Below, one piece after another: positions 36,160 through 44,987 of a DNA stretch of 64,000 nucleotides. The stretch is from Bifidobacterium mellis. GTDB taxonomy: Bacteria; Actinomycetota; Actinomycetes; Actinomycetales; Bifidobacteriaceae. Positions within the stretch are counted from its first letter, which is position 1. Each line of letters opens with the position of its first letter. The notes under the pieces were generated by a model, which was not told the DNA's origin, searched no databases, and saw only the letters and a list, made by a program, of their open reading frames with translations. The DNA lies in the NCBI RefSeq assembly GCF_000967265.1, contig NZ_KQ033885.1, positions 911,538 to 975,537 of the forward strand. The letters are read 5' to 3'. The translations under genes were made by a program, and so were the position numbers.

Positions 36160-37329
36160 TTATTCGTCAGCTGGCGATTTTGTCGATTCTTTAACAACAA
36201 CGATGCGCTGGTTTCCCGCAAAATCGATAAAATCCTGTGCGTAAGGAGAATCAGCCGAAGGTGTTCCATAAGCACCCGTGCCCTCCGCTTCCAAGGAATT
36301 ACGCCATGGAAGGCACCATAGCATTCGAGTAGTGAACTGATTCGCTTCCAAGGCGGAAAGCAGATAGCCTGTCCAAGGACGGGAATCATATAGATCTTCC
36401 CCATCTCTTCCATTGTTAAGTCTTGAGGCAAAAGCTCCTGGAGAACCGATTTCCGTAGCAGCCGCAAGCTTTCCCCGCTCTTCGGCGAGACGTCCGACCA
36501 GGGTGAGCATAGTAATAAGCTCCTCATGCTGCTTTGTTGGACTTTTGCTTGAAGGATGCTGATCCATGTCCCAATAATCGTCGATTCCGAGCACATCGAC
36601 ATAGTCGTCTCCCGGATACCCGTACAGATATTCCTCTGTCATAGCAGCTTTATTGGTTAGGTCTATTCTACTGCGATCCGGGGAATAGGCATACAGCACA
36701 TGGTGAATACCACAGCTATTCCTCAAATAATCAATACTCATTCGCCATAATTGCCTGAACTCCTCTTCTGAGGTGTCAGTTGCTTGCATGGGGGAACCGA
36801 GGGACCACCAGAACCAGGTGCCATTGTGCTCATGAAAAGGCCTAAACACCACAGGAATCGGTAAGTTGTCGTCATCGGTCAAAGAGTTGAGCATCGTAGC
36901 CACACGGTCAAGCCAGTCAAGAAAGCGCCCATGGCAATTGCCTCCCGGCAGCACTGCACGAACAGAGCCTGGAGCTATATTGCTACCGTATCCACCGCCG
37001 GTGACCGGGTTTACCGAGTGCCATGTGAGGGTGGGAATTGCACCGATATTGTTTGCATGCAAAACCTCTTGATGAATATGGGCAAAAGAAACATCATCGA
37101 TATTCTTTTCCCAACCCAATTCAATACGCCCCAGATCAAACCCCCAAATGGCGGGGTATGCTCCCGTAAGAGTCGCAACATCACTGTCGCATTCGTGCAT
37201 GCGTCGGCATAGTGTAGTGTCCTGGTGGCCGAGCATTGTTTTCTTCCCGGTCAATCGCCTTAAACGCGAGTACAGACTTAGTAATTGATCGGTTGGATGG
37301 CTATCGATGGGCGACCCTATATGATGCAT
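36160..37329 (-). CDS. GH26 beta-mannanase-family glycosidase, cytoplasmic
   Basis: Predicted to cleave beta-1,4-mannan or manno-oligosaccharides. 389 residues forming a single GH26 domain. VFRPFHEHNGTWFWW carries the acid/base Glu167 and ATEIGSPGAF the nucleophile Glu293. Other family marks are GHQDTT, WHSVNP and VLYAYSPDRS. There is no signal peptide, sorting motif or carbohydrate-binding module, so it should act inside the cell on imported oligosaccharides, or as an exo-acting mannobiohydrolase. ATG 37329 follows AGAGGAG. GC content is visibly lower than in glnE next door. Operator-like sequence lies upstream at 37436-37447. Confidence 0.9.
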   Translation of the reverse strand: MHHIGSPIDSHPTDQLLSLYSRLRRLTGKKTMLGHQDTTLCRRMHECDSDVATLTGAYPAIWGFDLGRIELGWEKNIDDVSFAHIHQEVLHANNIGAIPTLTWHSVNPVTGGGYGSNIAPGSVRAVLPGGNCHGRFLDWLDRVATMLNSLTDDDNLPIPVVFRPFHEHNGTWFWWSLGSPMQATDTSEEEFRQLWRMSIDYLRNSCGIHHVLYAYSPDRSRIDLTNKAAMTEEYLYGYPGDDYVDVLGIDDYWDMDQHPSSKSPTKQHEELITMLTLVGRLAEERGKLAAATEIGSPGAFASRLNNGRDGEDLYDSRPWTGYLLSALEANQFTTRMLWCLPWRNSLEAEGTGAYGTPSADSPYAQDFIDFAGNQRIVVVKESTKSPADE

Positions 37330-37548
37330 ATCTCCTCTTTCCAGGCAGTTGCTTTATCGATTAGAGCCTCTGAACCGACGCCATGACTAAGGTCATAACA
37401 AGAACAGACATCCAACTATGGCAAAGTCGCACAGATGAATCGGTTCAGTTATACTGAAATATAGCATCGTAATCAGTGATTTACCTATTTGACTTCTTAT
37501 TGCTGAGTCTGACGTGACTCCTGAGAAGCTACAGAAAGGAGGATTGCA
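37330..37548. promoter_or_regulatory. Divergent regulatory region of GH26 and the 37549 gene
   Basis: Holds a LacI-type operator TGAATCGGTTCA at 37436-37447 and an isolated half-site TGAACCGA at 37371-37378, closer to GH26. TATACT (37450-37455) on the plus strand is a possible -10 without a good -35. AAAGGAGG at 37536-37543 is the ribosome site of the plus-strand gene. Confidence 0.6.
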
Positions 37549-38319
37549 TTGACTGCGCCGAAAGAGCACCGTTCCAAAGCTGTGGATGCCTTGGCATCGT
37601 CTCGAGTGAGGACTGGAGGCCGGATCGCCGTTTTGCAATCGCTTTCAGGGAAAAAACGCTGGTCTTACTTTGTCGATCATTTTTTGATTCTAATTATCGC
37701 GATTATCACCATATGCTGCTTGTTGATCTGGCTGATCATGCACATTCTGAACCCGGCTCCCGGCCCCAAGCTATACGTAGCTCTTGTTGATCATCCCATA
37801 GAGAGTGCAGAAGCAGATGAAATGAGCTCGCAAGCAGCAATGACCCTGCATATGAAAGCAGATGATAATTCCGGTTTGGTTGTCGATGACGGGTTTGATT
37901 GTTCGCGTGATGGTCTTCCTAAACTTCAGACCATGCTCAGTGCCGGTACTGTCGATGTGATCATTGCACCAAAGAGCACCTTCGCTCGGTTGGCCAGTTA
38001 TGGATATATGAGTGACTTGAGCCAAATTTTCCCGGATAAGCAGTTTGGCAAACAAGCGCTTTTGCCCGGTCCAACAGATGACGGCCAGGACGACGACGCA
38101 GAAGCCTCAATGAACAAAGGCCCGGTAAAGCCTTATGGTTTAATGTGCGATTCCATTCAAAATCAGCGCTGGCAACCACACCAGAAAAAGAAAGCGAAAA
38201 GCACGGATTTGCAAAGGCCAAACAGCGCATCGTCTGATCAAGCAGTCATTGGACTGGCAGTGAATAGTCCTCACATGCATGATGCTGCACGGTTCGCGAA
38301 GTTTGCGTGTGGAAGGTGA
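37549..38319 (+). CDS. Membrane-anchored protein of unknown function, partner of DUF624 protein
   Basis: 256 residues with a TTG start set by AAAGGAGG 6 nt upstream. The basic N terminus (1-43) would lie in the cytoplasm. One transmembrane helix spans about 46-68 (ILIIAIITICCLLIWLIMHI) and about 185 residues lie outside. The outer part starts LYVALVDHPIES and contains LSAGTVDVIIAPKSTFARLASYGYM and NSPHMHDAARFAKF, faintly like lobes of solute-binding proteins, though too short for one. I do not recognise a named family. The next gene begins 4 nt downstream, so the two proteins probably act together. Confidence 0.75.
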   Translation: MTAPKEHRSKAVDALASSRVRTGGRIAVLQSLSGKKRWSYFVDHFLILIIAIITICCLLIWLIMHILNPAPGPKLYVALVDHPIESAEADEMSSQAAMTLHMKADDNSGLVVDDGFDCSRDGLPKLQTMLSAGTVDVIIAPKSTFARLASYGYMSDLSQIFPDKQFGKQALLPGPTDDGQDDDAEASMNKGPVKPYGLMCDSIQNQRWQPHQKKKAKSTDLQRPNSASSDQAVIGLAVNSPHMHDAARFAKFACGR

Positions 38320-38323
38320 ACCG

Positions 38324-38953
38324 ATGGCATCTATGTTTCGACAGGACAGCCCGTATAATACCGTAATGTCAGCCCTCGGAGACTTAGCTATACTCAATAT
38401 TTGCTGGATCATATCCTGTATACCCCTGGTTACCATAGGTGCAGCCGACACAGCCTTGTACACCCAGATCGACCAACTTCAAACTGGCCGCGGAAGCCAT
38501 ATGATCAGACACTTCTTCCGTGGCCTGATTAAAAATAAGTTACGGTCATTCAAATTGACAATCGTGATGGCATCCCTAGTCTTTTTGACCGGCTTTGACC
38601 TATGGTATTTTTCCAACGGGATGATTGGCTCTGATTTGTCTTCACTGGCTTACGGCATCGTTGCGACAACTTCTTTTGTGTTAATGGCGGCTGGTTCATT
38701 CGTGTTTCCGCTAGCCGCTCGGAGCGACGCAAAGGCTATGCAACTGATAACAGCATCAGCGCGGCTGGCCTTGCTGCATCCCTTATATGCATGCGCAATA
38801 ACCGCTTTGAAGCTATTGCCCCTGATACTCGTGATCGTTGCACCTGACGCGCTTCCTGTCATTGGGATTGTATGGAGCATTGCGGGAACAAGTGTCACAG
38901 CGTATATTACGAATGCAATTTTACTCCGGGTTGCTCCTCGACCTGCACCATAA
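38324..38953 (+). CDS. DUF624 (YesL-like) membrane protein
   Basis: 209 residues with about five hydrophobic helices. The N-terminal layout (SPYNTVMSALGDLAILNICW, then IPLVTIGAADTALY) is typical of the YesL/DUF624 family, which is found next to sugar ABC transporters of oligosaccharide loci but has no proven biochemical role. ATG 38324 is used because GGAAGGTG precedes it and it starts 4 nt after the upstream stop. Convergent with the LacI gene. Confidence 0.85.
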   Translation: MASMFRQDSPYNTVMSALGDLAILNICWIISCIPLVTIGAADTALYTQIDQLQTGRGSHMIRHFFRGLIKNKLRSFKLTIVMASLVFLTGFDLWYFSNGMIGSDLSSLAYGIVATTSFVLMAAGSFVFPLAARSDAKAMQLITASARLALLHPLYACAITALKLLPLILVIVAPDALPVIGIVWSIAGTSVTAYITNAILLRVAPRPAP

Positions 38954-38996
38954 TCGTAGAACATGTGATTGAATGACCAGTCTTGTGTCTAAAGAG

Positions 38997-40028
38997 TCAG
39001 TGGATTCTCAGGGGGCCACTCGACTGGCGGAAAATGAGACTGCTATCATCCTCTCTTTGAGAACGGACTGTGTCTCCGGCAATCAAAGCCAGCATCATTT
39101 GAGCTGCTTTCCGACCTCGTGCCACAACGTCGCGGTCCAGTGCTGTGATACTAGGCAGGCCGACCTCGCACATAAAGGAATTGTTCCATGAAATCACCGA
39201 AAGGTCGTCAGGGATGCGCAGCCCCATGTCCGCAATGGTCTTGAGCGAAGAAAGCGCCATTACATCGCTGTCATAAACGATGGCAGTCGGCCTTTCAGGT
39301 AATTGCAAGAATCGTTTCGTGCTTGCTCGTGCTTCATCAGGCGAATAATCAGTGTGAAAACAACTATACTGCAAACCTAATTCCGCTACTTCCTCGACAA
39401 AGGCATTATCTCTGATGAAAGTATGCTCCAAAGTCTCGGGTCCAGCTATTCTTGCAATCTTGCGATGACCTATTTCATGCAAATAATCAACAATAAGATG
39501 AGCCGCACTCTGAGCATCGTCAGACAAAGACGGCAACCCATCGGCAATTGAGACATCGCACAAAGCCAGCACAGGCATATCAGGGTGACGCTTGAATAAA
39601 GCCATCCGTGGGTCGCCCAGCTCCAGGTTCATGATCAACGTGGCGTCAACTGCACCGGCACTGATCCATTCTTTGAGAATAGCCACCTCCTGTTGCCGAC
39701 TTTGCGAGGATCGCAATAATAAGGAATAACCCTTCTTCTCCAGCTCTGTCGTCAACCCGGCGATAAGTTCCATTGTGTAGGACTCGACTGAAAGGATACC
39801 GGTATCGTACGTAAGCACGAGTCCCACATTGTGGGTCTTGGCATCGGAAAGCGCCTTGGCCGCGCTGTTAGGCCGCCATCCGAGATGTTCGGCTACGTCC
39901 AATACCTTTCGCCGTGTTTTGCTTGAAACACCAGGTTTGCCGTTGAGAGCATAGGAGACAGCACTGTTGGAGACGCCAGCCTCGTGGGCCACATCAGAAA
40001 TAGTCACTTTCGACTTCGGCAATACCAT
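38997..40028 (-). CDS. LacI-family transcriptional regulator of the mannan locus
   Basis: 343 residues. N-terminal helix-turn-helix with hinge (VTISDVAHEAGVSNSAVSYALNGKPGVSSKT, about 7-60) and a periplasmic-binding-like sugar-sensing core (VGLVLTYDTGIL to the end). Likely effector is mannobiose or a short manno-oligosaccharide, by context only. ATG 40028 with GGAG 8 nt upstream is preferred to the TTG at 40046. Last gene of the SBP-permease-permease-GH2-LacI run. Operators resembling LacI sites occur at 37436, 46558 and 46734. Confidence 0.93.
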   Translation of the reverse strand: MVLPKSKVTISDVAHEAGVSNSAVSYALNGKPGVSSKTRRKVLDVAEHLGWRPNSAAKALSDAKTHNVGLVLTYDTGILSVESYTMELIAGLTTELEKKGYSLLLRSSQSRQQEVAILKEWISAGAVDATLIMNLELGDPRMALFKRHPDMPVLALCDVSIADGLPSLSDDAQSAAHLIVDYLHEIGHRKIARIAGPETLEHTFIRDNAFVEEVAELGLQYSCFHTDYSPDEARASTKRFLQLPERPTAIVYDSDVMALSSLKTIADMGLRIPDDLSVISWNNSFMCEVGLPSITALDRDVVARGRKAAQMMLALIAGDTVRSQREDDSSLIFRQSSGPLRIH

Positions 40029-40126
40029 GCTCTGTTCTCCCGTCAATGCATAGTTTGGAAAGGAGGGCGAATGCAGACCCGTGCACTTAATGCAGCACGT
40101 ACGAAGCTATTCTAGTAGCCCAAGAT

Positions 40127-42838
40127 TCACCGATGGCATTCTCGCAAATCATTGGCGCAACACAGCACACGTTTTTGGACGAAAACCCGGGGATCCACTT
40201 TCTTTCGCGAAGCTATATGCCAGTTCAGACTTTCTCCCGGGAGCAAAGACACCATTCCACCATCGATGGAAGCTGAAGAATCAATTTTGTCAACCATGCA
40301 GAAGATATCGCGAGCGTACGCATTGGCCGTAATCTTCAAAAGATATCCATCTGTGCACGTTTTTGCCTCTACTGATAGAGGATTGGGATTCAAACGCTGA
40401 TCGATCACTTCAGCAAAGTCGTAAACGGTTCTGGCAAATGTCGTATCACAGCACTCCTGACCATTCGGCGCAGCCACAAGCAGCTCATTATATGGATCGG
40501 AGCAGGTTGCCACTTCGTCGTTCAGCAAGAGGGTCCTTTTACTCAACCGTTCTGAATCGACGTGAAAAACCTGCTGCGCTAATACAGTTCCCCCTAAGGT
40601 ACGTCGTTCAACCTTCCAAGTCATATGGCGGTCACAGATGCTGTCGTTGATCAGCACGAGAGCGAGGCTGTCTGGATCCACCTGGGAACCCTCCCAGCTC
40701 CGATCCTGTAGCCTCTGATCGGAAGTCCAGGGCTGAATTGTCGCAAGGCAGGGCGCGAAGCATGAGCGCGCCACAAACCAAAGTGGCTTTTTATGGCCGT
40801 CGTAGTCTATCGCCGACCAGGAAATAACCGGCCAATCATCGTTGAGCTGCCAAATCAAGGTTCCAGCATTAAGCGGTTCCAATGACCTCATATGTTCCAG
40901 CCCGTAACGAATTGCCTGCCCTTGTTGCAACTGGCAGGCCCAGTGCCAATCCTCCAGATCACTCCAACGGTCACTGGGGATTAACCAATTTCGTGAGCCA
41001 TCCGAATCGTAAGCGATGTCATCAAATTGTCCTGGAGTCAAATGGGACCGCATGCCCTTTGCCAGTTTTTCATTACCGGACGAGGCTTTTTGGTGGGCCA
41101 ACATCTGAGGAGAGGACGGCCCAGGCTGAGGATCGTGGATTACTCTCATCAAAGTGCTCCAGGCAGGAGGGGCTTGGTATCCAAATTCATCAGCGAAACG
41201 AGGACGATAAGCGCGGTATCGATGGTAATCAGCATTGTTCCATACATCCCAGATATGCATAGTGCCATCCGTATCGGCATTGGCGTCCACAAACGGAGTG
41301 AAACTCATGGGAGAACTTGGTAGATAAACCCGAGTATTATCCAGTCTCTTCAGCAGTTTGGGCAGTAGCGTAGAATAGTAATAATTTCCCCACCCCTTTT
41401 CGCCATAGCCGTATGCGTTCTTCGGTTCTTGATCGTCGTTCAAGGCCTGTTTGAAACCACCCCATTGCGCATATGCGACATAGTTTTCATTAGAACCATT
41501 CCATACAACCAGACTCGGATGCGGGCATAATCTGCTTATCTGCTGTATTGCCTCAGTTTCGACTTCTTGCCGCATTTCGGCTGTTTCTGGATATGCAGCG
41601 CATGCAAAAGCGAAATCCTGCCAGACCAGGATTCCATACTCATCTGCTAAATCGTAAAATTCATCTGTTTCGTAAATGCCGCCTCCCCATGCTCTGACCA
41701 TGTTGGCGTTTGATTCGACAAGATCTTGGAATCGTGCTCGATATGCCGGTGAATCCGCCCGGGAAATAAATGCATCCAGAGGTACCCAATTGAATCCTCT
41801 TGCGTGAATTGGAAGCCCGTTGATATATAAGCGGAAAGGACGTCCATTCTTATCTGCCCTGGTATCCACCGTAACCGTACGAAAGCCGATTCTTCCCTTC
41901 CATTCGGCCGTTCCGACACGCACACACAGATCGTATAGAGGCTGTTCCCCGTACCCGCGTGGCCACCACAGCATGGCTTCAGGAACCTTCAAAGTCGAAA
42001 CCAGTTCAGAAACTCCATAGGCAATGGTTCCCCCCACAGCCTTTCTCGTCCCATGACCTTCAACCGTCAGTTGATATTCCATCGGAACATTCTCCGAAGG
42101 CGGTTGCTTGTCTGACAGAGACGTAGAAAGTCCAGCCCAGTCGAGATCCACATGAACCTCAGCAACGCCGGTGCCATCATCCTGCACCTGAATGGACGGA
42201 CGCACGGCTCGGATTCTTGTCTGTGACCAAGAATCAATGCCGATTGGCCTCCATATACCAACTCCGGCCACATCAATGCCCCAATCCCATCCAAATTGGA
42301 AAGCCGGCTTGCGCAGTTGATTGAATGCGTGATGCTCCGTATGCGGATAATACCCGATAAGCCTTTCGCGCTTTTCAGACTCTCGAACAGGCGAATTCAG
42401 AGTAACGACCAACGTATTTATACCTTGTTGCAGAAAACCGTCAACATTCCATCGGTAGACGCAATGGAAATTCCTGCCGGTCCCCAGCAAACGGCCATTG
42501 AGTTGCACCAAAGCCACGGTGTCTAACCCGTAAGCCACCAAGTCATGACATTGCTGACCATCTTCATGCCATACGAATTGACATGTGTATTGCCAATCAA
42601 TATCGCCAATCCACTGTTGCATCCGCTCATTGTCGCCATCAAATGGATCGGGTATCAGCCCCGCCCTCAGAAGGTCCAGGGTAACCTCCCCCGGTACTTC
42701 TGCAGGAAGACCCTCACGGAGTCTTTCTCGAAGATTGGTCGGAGCCTTTTCGGGATTGAGTGCCCGCACGATCCAATCTTTGTCGAGTGATAGGAAACGC
42801 GCAGAATCACCTGATGAGTGCAACTGTCCAGACGTCAT
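40127..42838 (-). CDS. GH2 beta-mannosidase
   Basis: Removes mannose from non-reducing ends of beta-manno-oligosaccharides in the cytoplasm. 903 residues. The N-terminal jelly-roll domain has the sequence FGWDWGIDVAGVGIW characteristic of mannosidases within GH2. The barrel carries NMVRAWGGGIYE, the acid/base Glu451 in VVWNGSNEN, and the nucleophile Glu551 in FADEFGYQAPP. C-terminal beta domains follow. No signal peptide. It lies downstream of the two permease genes and would finish what GH26 starts. Confidence 0.94.
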   Translation of the reverse strand: MTSGQLHSSGDSARFLSLDKDWIVRALNPEKAPTNLRERLREGLPAEVPGEVTLDLLRAGLIPDPFDGDNERMQQWIGDIDWQYTCQFVWHEDGQQCHDLVAYGLDTVALVQLNGRLLGTGRNFHCVYRWNVDGFLQQGINTLVVTLNSPVRESEKRERLIGYYPHTEHHAFNQLRKPAFQFGWDWGIDVAGVGIWRPIGIDSWSQTRIRAVRPSIQVQDDGTGVAEVHVDLDWAGLSTSLSDKQPPSENVPMEYQLTVEGHGTRKAVGGTIAYGVSELVSTLKVPEAMLWWPRGYGEQPLYDLCVRVGTAEWKGRIGFRTVTVDTRADKNGRPFRLYINGLPIHARGFNWVPLDAFISRADSPAYRARFQDLVESNANMVRAWGGGIYETDEFYDLADEYGILVWQDFAFACAAYPETAEMRQEVETEAIQQISRLCPHPSLVVWNGSNENYVAYAQWGGFKQALNDDQEPKNAYGYGEKGWGNYYYSTLLPKLLKRLDNTRVYLPSSPMSFTPFVDANADTDGTMHIWDVWNNADYHRYRAYRPRFADEFGYQAPPAWSTLMRVIHDPQPGPSSPQMLAHQKASSGNEKLAKGMRSHLTPGQFDDIAYDSDGSRNWLIPSDRWSDLEDWHWACQLQQGQAIRYGLEHMRSLEPLNAGTLIWQLNDDWPVISWSAIDYDGHKKPLWFVARSCFAPCLATIQPWTSDQRLQDRSWEGSQVDPDSLALVLINDSICDRHMTWKVERRTLGGTVLAQQVFHVDSERLSKRTLLLNDEVATCSDPYNELLVAAPNGQECCDTTFARTVYDFAEVIDQRLNPNPLSVEAKTCTDGYLLKITANAYARDIFCMVDKIDSSASIDGGMVSLLPGESLNWHIASRKKVDPRVFVQKRVLCCANDLRECHR

Positions 42839-42960
42839 TATTTTCCTTTTCCACGGCTAGCCGGTTTATACCCGGCCACTGAAATATTCATAACCGAGGC
42901 ACAAGTAAATTGATCTCGTCGCCTCTGCATCAACATCTATGTTTTGTCAGGGAGAGTGAT

Positions 42961-43854
42961 TTACTCCTTGACTGCTCCAGCTGCTATACCGGTGTATATC
43001 TGCTTTTGGAAAAGCAGGAACAACACAAGCATCGGAAGCAGAGTCAGAATCACTCCTGCGCAGATAAGATTGTATTTGCTCCCCTGCGGACCAGTGAAAG
43101 TATACAGCGCTATGGCAACGGTCTTCAAATGCGCACTTTGCAGATACAAGTTTGCAGCATAATACTCGTTATAGACCCCAACACCTTTCAGAATGACGCA
43201 GGTAACGATTGCAGGCTTAAGCAACGGCAACAGGATCTTTGAGTAGACGGTGAAATATGAAGCACCATCCACTATCGCGGATTCATCCAAAGAAATTGGA
43301 ATATTCTCAAAATACTGTATAAAAACGTATATGGAGATCACATCAGTGCCCATCGACATGATGATGTATCCCCACAGCGAATTGACTGCGTGCATGCCAA
43401 CCATCATTTTATACAAGGCCACCTGCATTGCAATGCCGGGCAAGAGAGCAGCCACAGTAAACAGCCCTCTGATAAGAGTATTGCCTGGAAAAGTGAATCT
43501 GCTTAGAACGTAGGCAAGCTGCGTGCCAATCAAGGTAGTACAGACTAAAACGACCACAAGAATAATAAACGAGTTCTTAAAGGCGTTACCCATATTGGAG
43601 AGATTAAAAGCATTGATATAGCTTTGTATATTGAACCAGTTCTTTGGCAACTGCGTAACTGTGGTTGTGGCGTATTCCTTATCTGTCTTGGCCGCGGTGA
43701 TCACACAGCTTATCAAAGGCAGCATAAACCAGAAAGCCAGGAATATCAGTATTGCATATTTGAGCACATTGAAGACGGCATCCTTGAGGACCGGTGGATT
43801 CGCTCGGGATCGGCCTAGTTTGCCGATGGTCGCGGTCATCTTTTTCGTCTGCAT
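42961..43854 (-). CDS. Sugar ABC transporter permease (MalG-like)
   Basis: 297 residues with six transmembrane helices. The cytoplasmic EAA loop reads ESAIVDGASYFTVYSKILLPLLKP, which docks the ATPase. ATG 43854 overlaps the upstream permease stop as TGATG, so translation is coupled. No ATP-binding gene is in the locus; as in other Gram-positive sugar importers, a shared MsmK-type ATPase encoded elsewhere is expected. Confidence 0.93.
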   Translation of the reverse strand: MQTKKMTATIGKLGRSRANPPVLKDAVFNVLKYAILIFLAFWFMLPLISCVITAAKTDKEYATTTVTQLPKNWFNIQSYINAFNLSNMGNAFKNSFIILVVVLVCTTLIGTQLAYVLSRFTFPGNTLIRGLFTVAALLPGIAMQVALYKMMVGMHAVNSLWGYIIMSMGTDVISIYVFIQYFENIPISLDESAIVDGASYFTVYSKILLPLLKPAIVTCVILKGVGVYNEYYAANLYLQSAHLKTVAIALYTFTGPQGSKYNLICAGVILTLLPMLVLFLLFQKQIYTGIAAGAVKE

Positions 43855-44912
43855 CACTGCCCCCGTTCCAGGCTGTAAGCCCTCTGTCTTCTACCATTTG
43901 CAAGCAGTGGTGCCTTGCCCGCAGCGATGCGATTCCTTTGACGCTTGGCACGCCGGGCACGCCTTTTCGCTGCTTTAACGCCATCATCCTGATTGCGGAA
44001 AAGGAATTTGAATAGGATCTGCTGTAAAAGTGCGAATATCAAAATGACAATCAACAAGACGACAGCCATAGCCGAAGCCAAACCTACTTTTTGATTTGTA
44101 TGTGCTATGCGGTCCATAAGAACGAAATAACTTCCTGTGCCGTTGGCCCCAGTGGTTATAACGAATGGAATCTCAAAAACACTTAGGGCTCCAGTAACCG
44201 ACAGCACAACATTCAGAACCAGGATCGTTTTGATGCTCGGAAGAATTATATGTAGAAATTGCTGAAACTTATTGGCCCCATCTATTTCGGCAGCCTCATA
44301 GAGCGACTGGTCAATCGACATGATGGCTCCTATGAACAGAATCATGGTTTGGCCCATATATCGCCACACGGAGGCGCCCACCAATGACCAGTTGTTGATG
44401 GACTGATCCTTAAGCCAATAAGGCAGGCTGTTCAGGCTGAAACCGCACCATTGAAGCACGCTGTCGAATATGAAACCCCTCGTATAGAAGAATTTAAATA
44501 TAAAACCGACAGCTATTCCATTGATCAGGTAAGGAAAGAAGAACAAACCCTTAAAAAGATTGCCGCATCGTACCCGAAAACTCAGTATGGTTGCAAGATA
44601 CAATGCCAGTGAAATATGAAGTACTGACCCCGCCATGTAATATAAGCTCAGTTTCAGAGAGGGCAGTATGTCCGGCCTTGTCACAATCTGGCGATAATTC
44701 TGCAATCCGACCCAATGGGGGACACCAATATATTTCATGCGATAGAAACTGAATCCAACCATTTGCCCGAAAGGCAGATAAGTGAAAACAACAAGAAGCG
44801 TCAATGGAATGGCGCAAAAGGCCACGATAATGATGCCTTTTCGCCAATCAAAGGGCCGCTTGTTGTCCGGAACTTCAGGAGACAGCGAAGATCCAACCAT
44901 TGTTGCTGTCAT
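43854..44912 (-). CDS. Sugar ABC transporter permease (MalF-like)
   Basis: 352 residues. Six transmembrane helices, an EAA loop (YEAAEIDGANKFQQFLHIILPSIK), and a basic C-terminal tail (KAAKRRARRAKRQRNR) on the cytoplasmic side. ATG 44912 has AAGGAG 6 nt upstream; the longer reading from 44981 lacks one. It forms the membrane channel with the next permease for the lipoprotein encoded upstream. Confidence 0.92.
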   Translation of the reverse strand: MTATMVGSSLSPEVPDNKRPFDWRKGIIIVAFCAIPLTLLVVFTYLPFGQMVGFSFYRMKYIGVPHWVGLQNYRQIVTRPDILPSLKLSLYYMAGSVLHISLALYLATILSFRVRCGNLFKGLFFFPYLINGIAVGFIFKFFYTRGFIFDSVLQWCGFSLNSLPYWLKDQSINNWSLVGASVWRYMGQTMILFIGAIMSIDQSLYEAAEIDGANKFQQFLHIILPSIKTILVLNVVLSVTGALSVFEIPFVITTGANGTGSYFVLMDRIAHTNQKVGLASAMAVVLLIVILIFALLQQILFKFLFRNQDDGVKAAKRRARRAKRQRNRIAAGKAPLLANGRRQRAYSLERGQ

Positions 44913-44939
44913 AACTCCTTCTTCCTCGATCTGTCCGGA

Positions 44940-44966
44940 CTGCCGACGGTAAAGTGCCGTCGGCAG
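44940..44966 (-). other. Intercistronic hairpin after the binding-protein gene
   Basis: A perfect 10-bp stem (CTGCCGACGG / CCGTCGGCAG) with a 7-nt loop starts 21 nt beyond the binding-protein stop. No T run follows, so it more likely protects the upstream mRNA or partly terminates. Either would give more lipoprotein than permease, as is common in sugar ABC operons. Confidence 0.6.
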
Positions 44967-44987
44967 CCTCTTGATCAGCATGGATAC

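Noticed and set aside
36030-36602. 190-residue minus-strand frame overlapping the end of GH26
   Set aside because: Out of frame with the GH26 domain, which continues intact to 36160; no motif or ribosome site.
37549-38319. Remnant of a degraded solute-binding protein gene
   Set aside because: It has a good ribosome site, an intact frame, a clear single anchor and tight coupling to the next gene, so it reads as a complete small protein.
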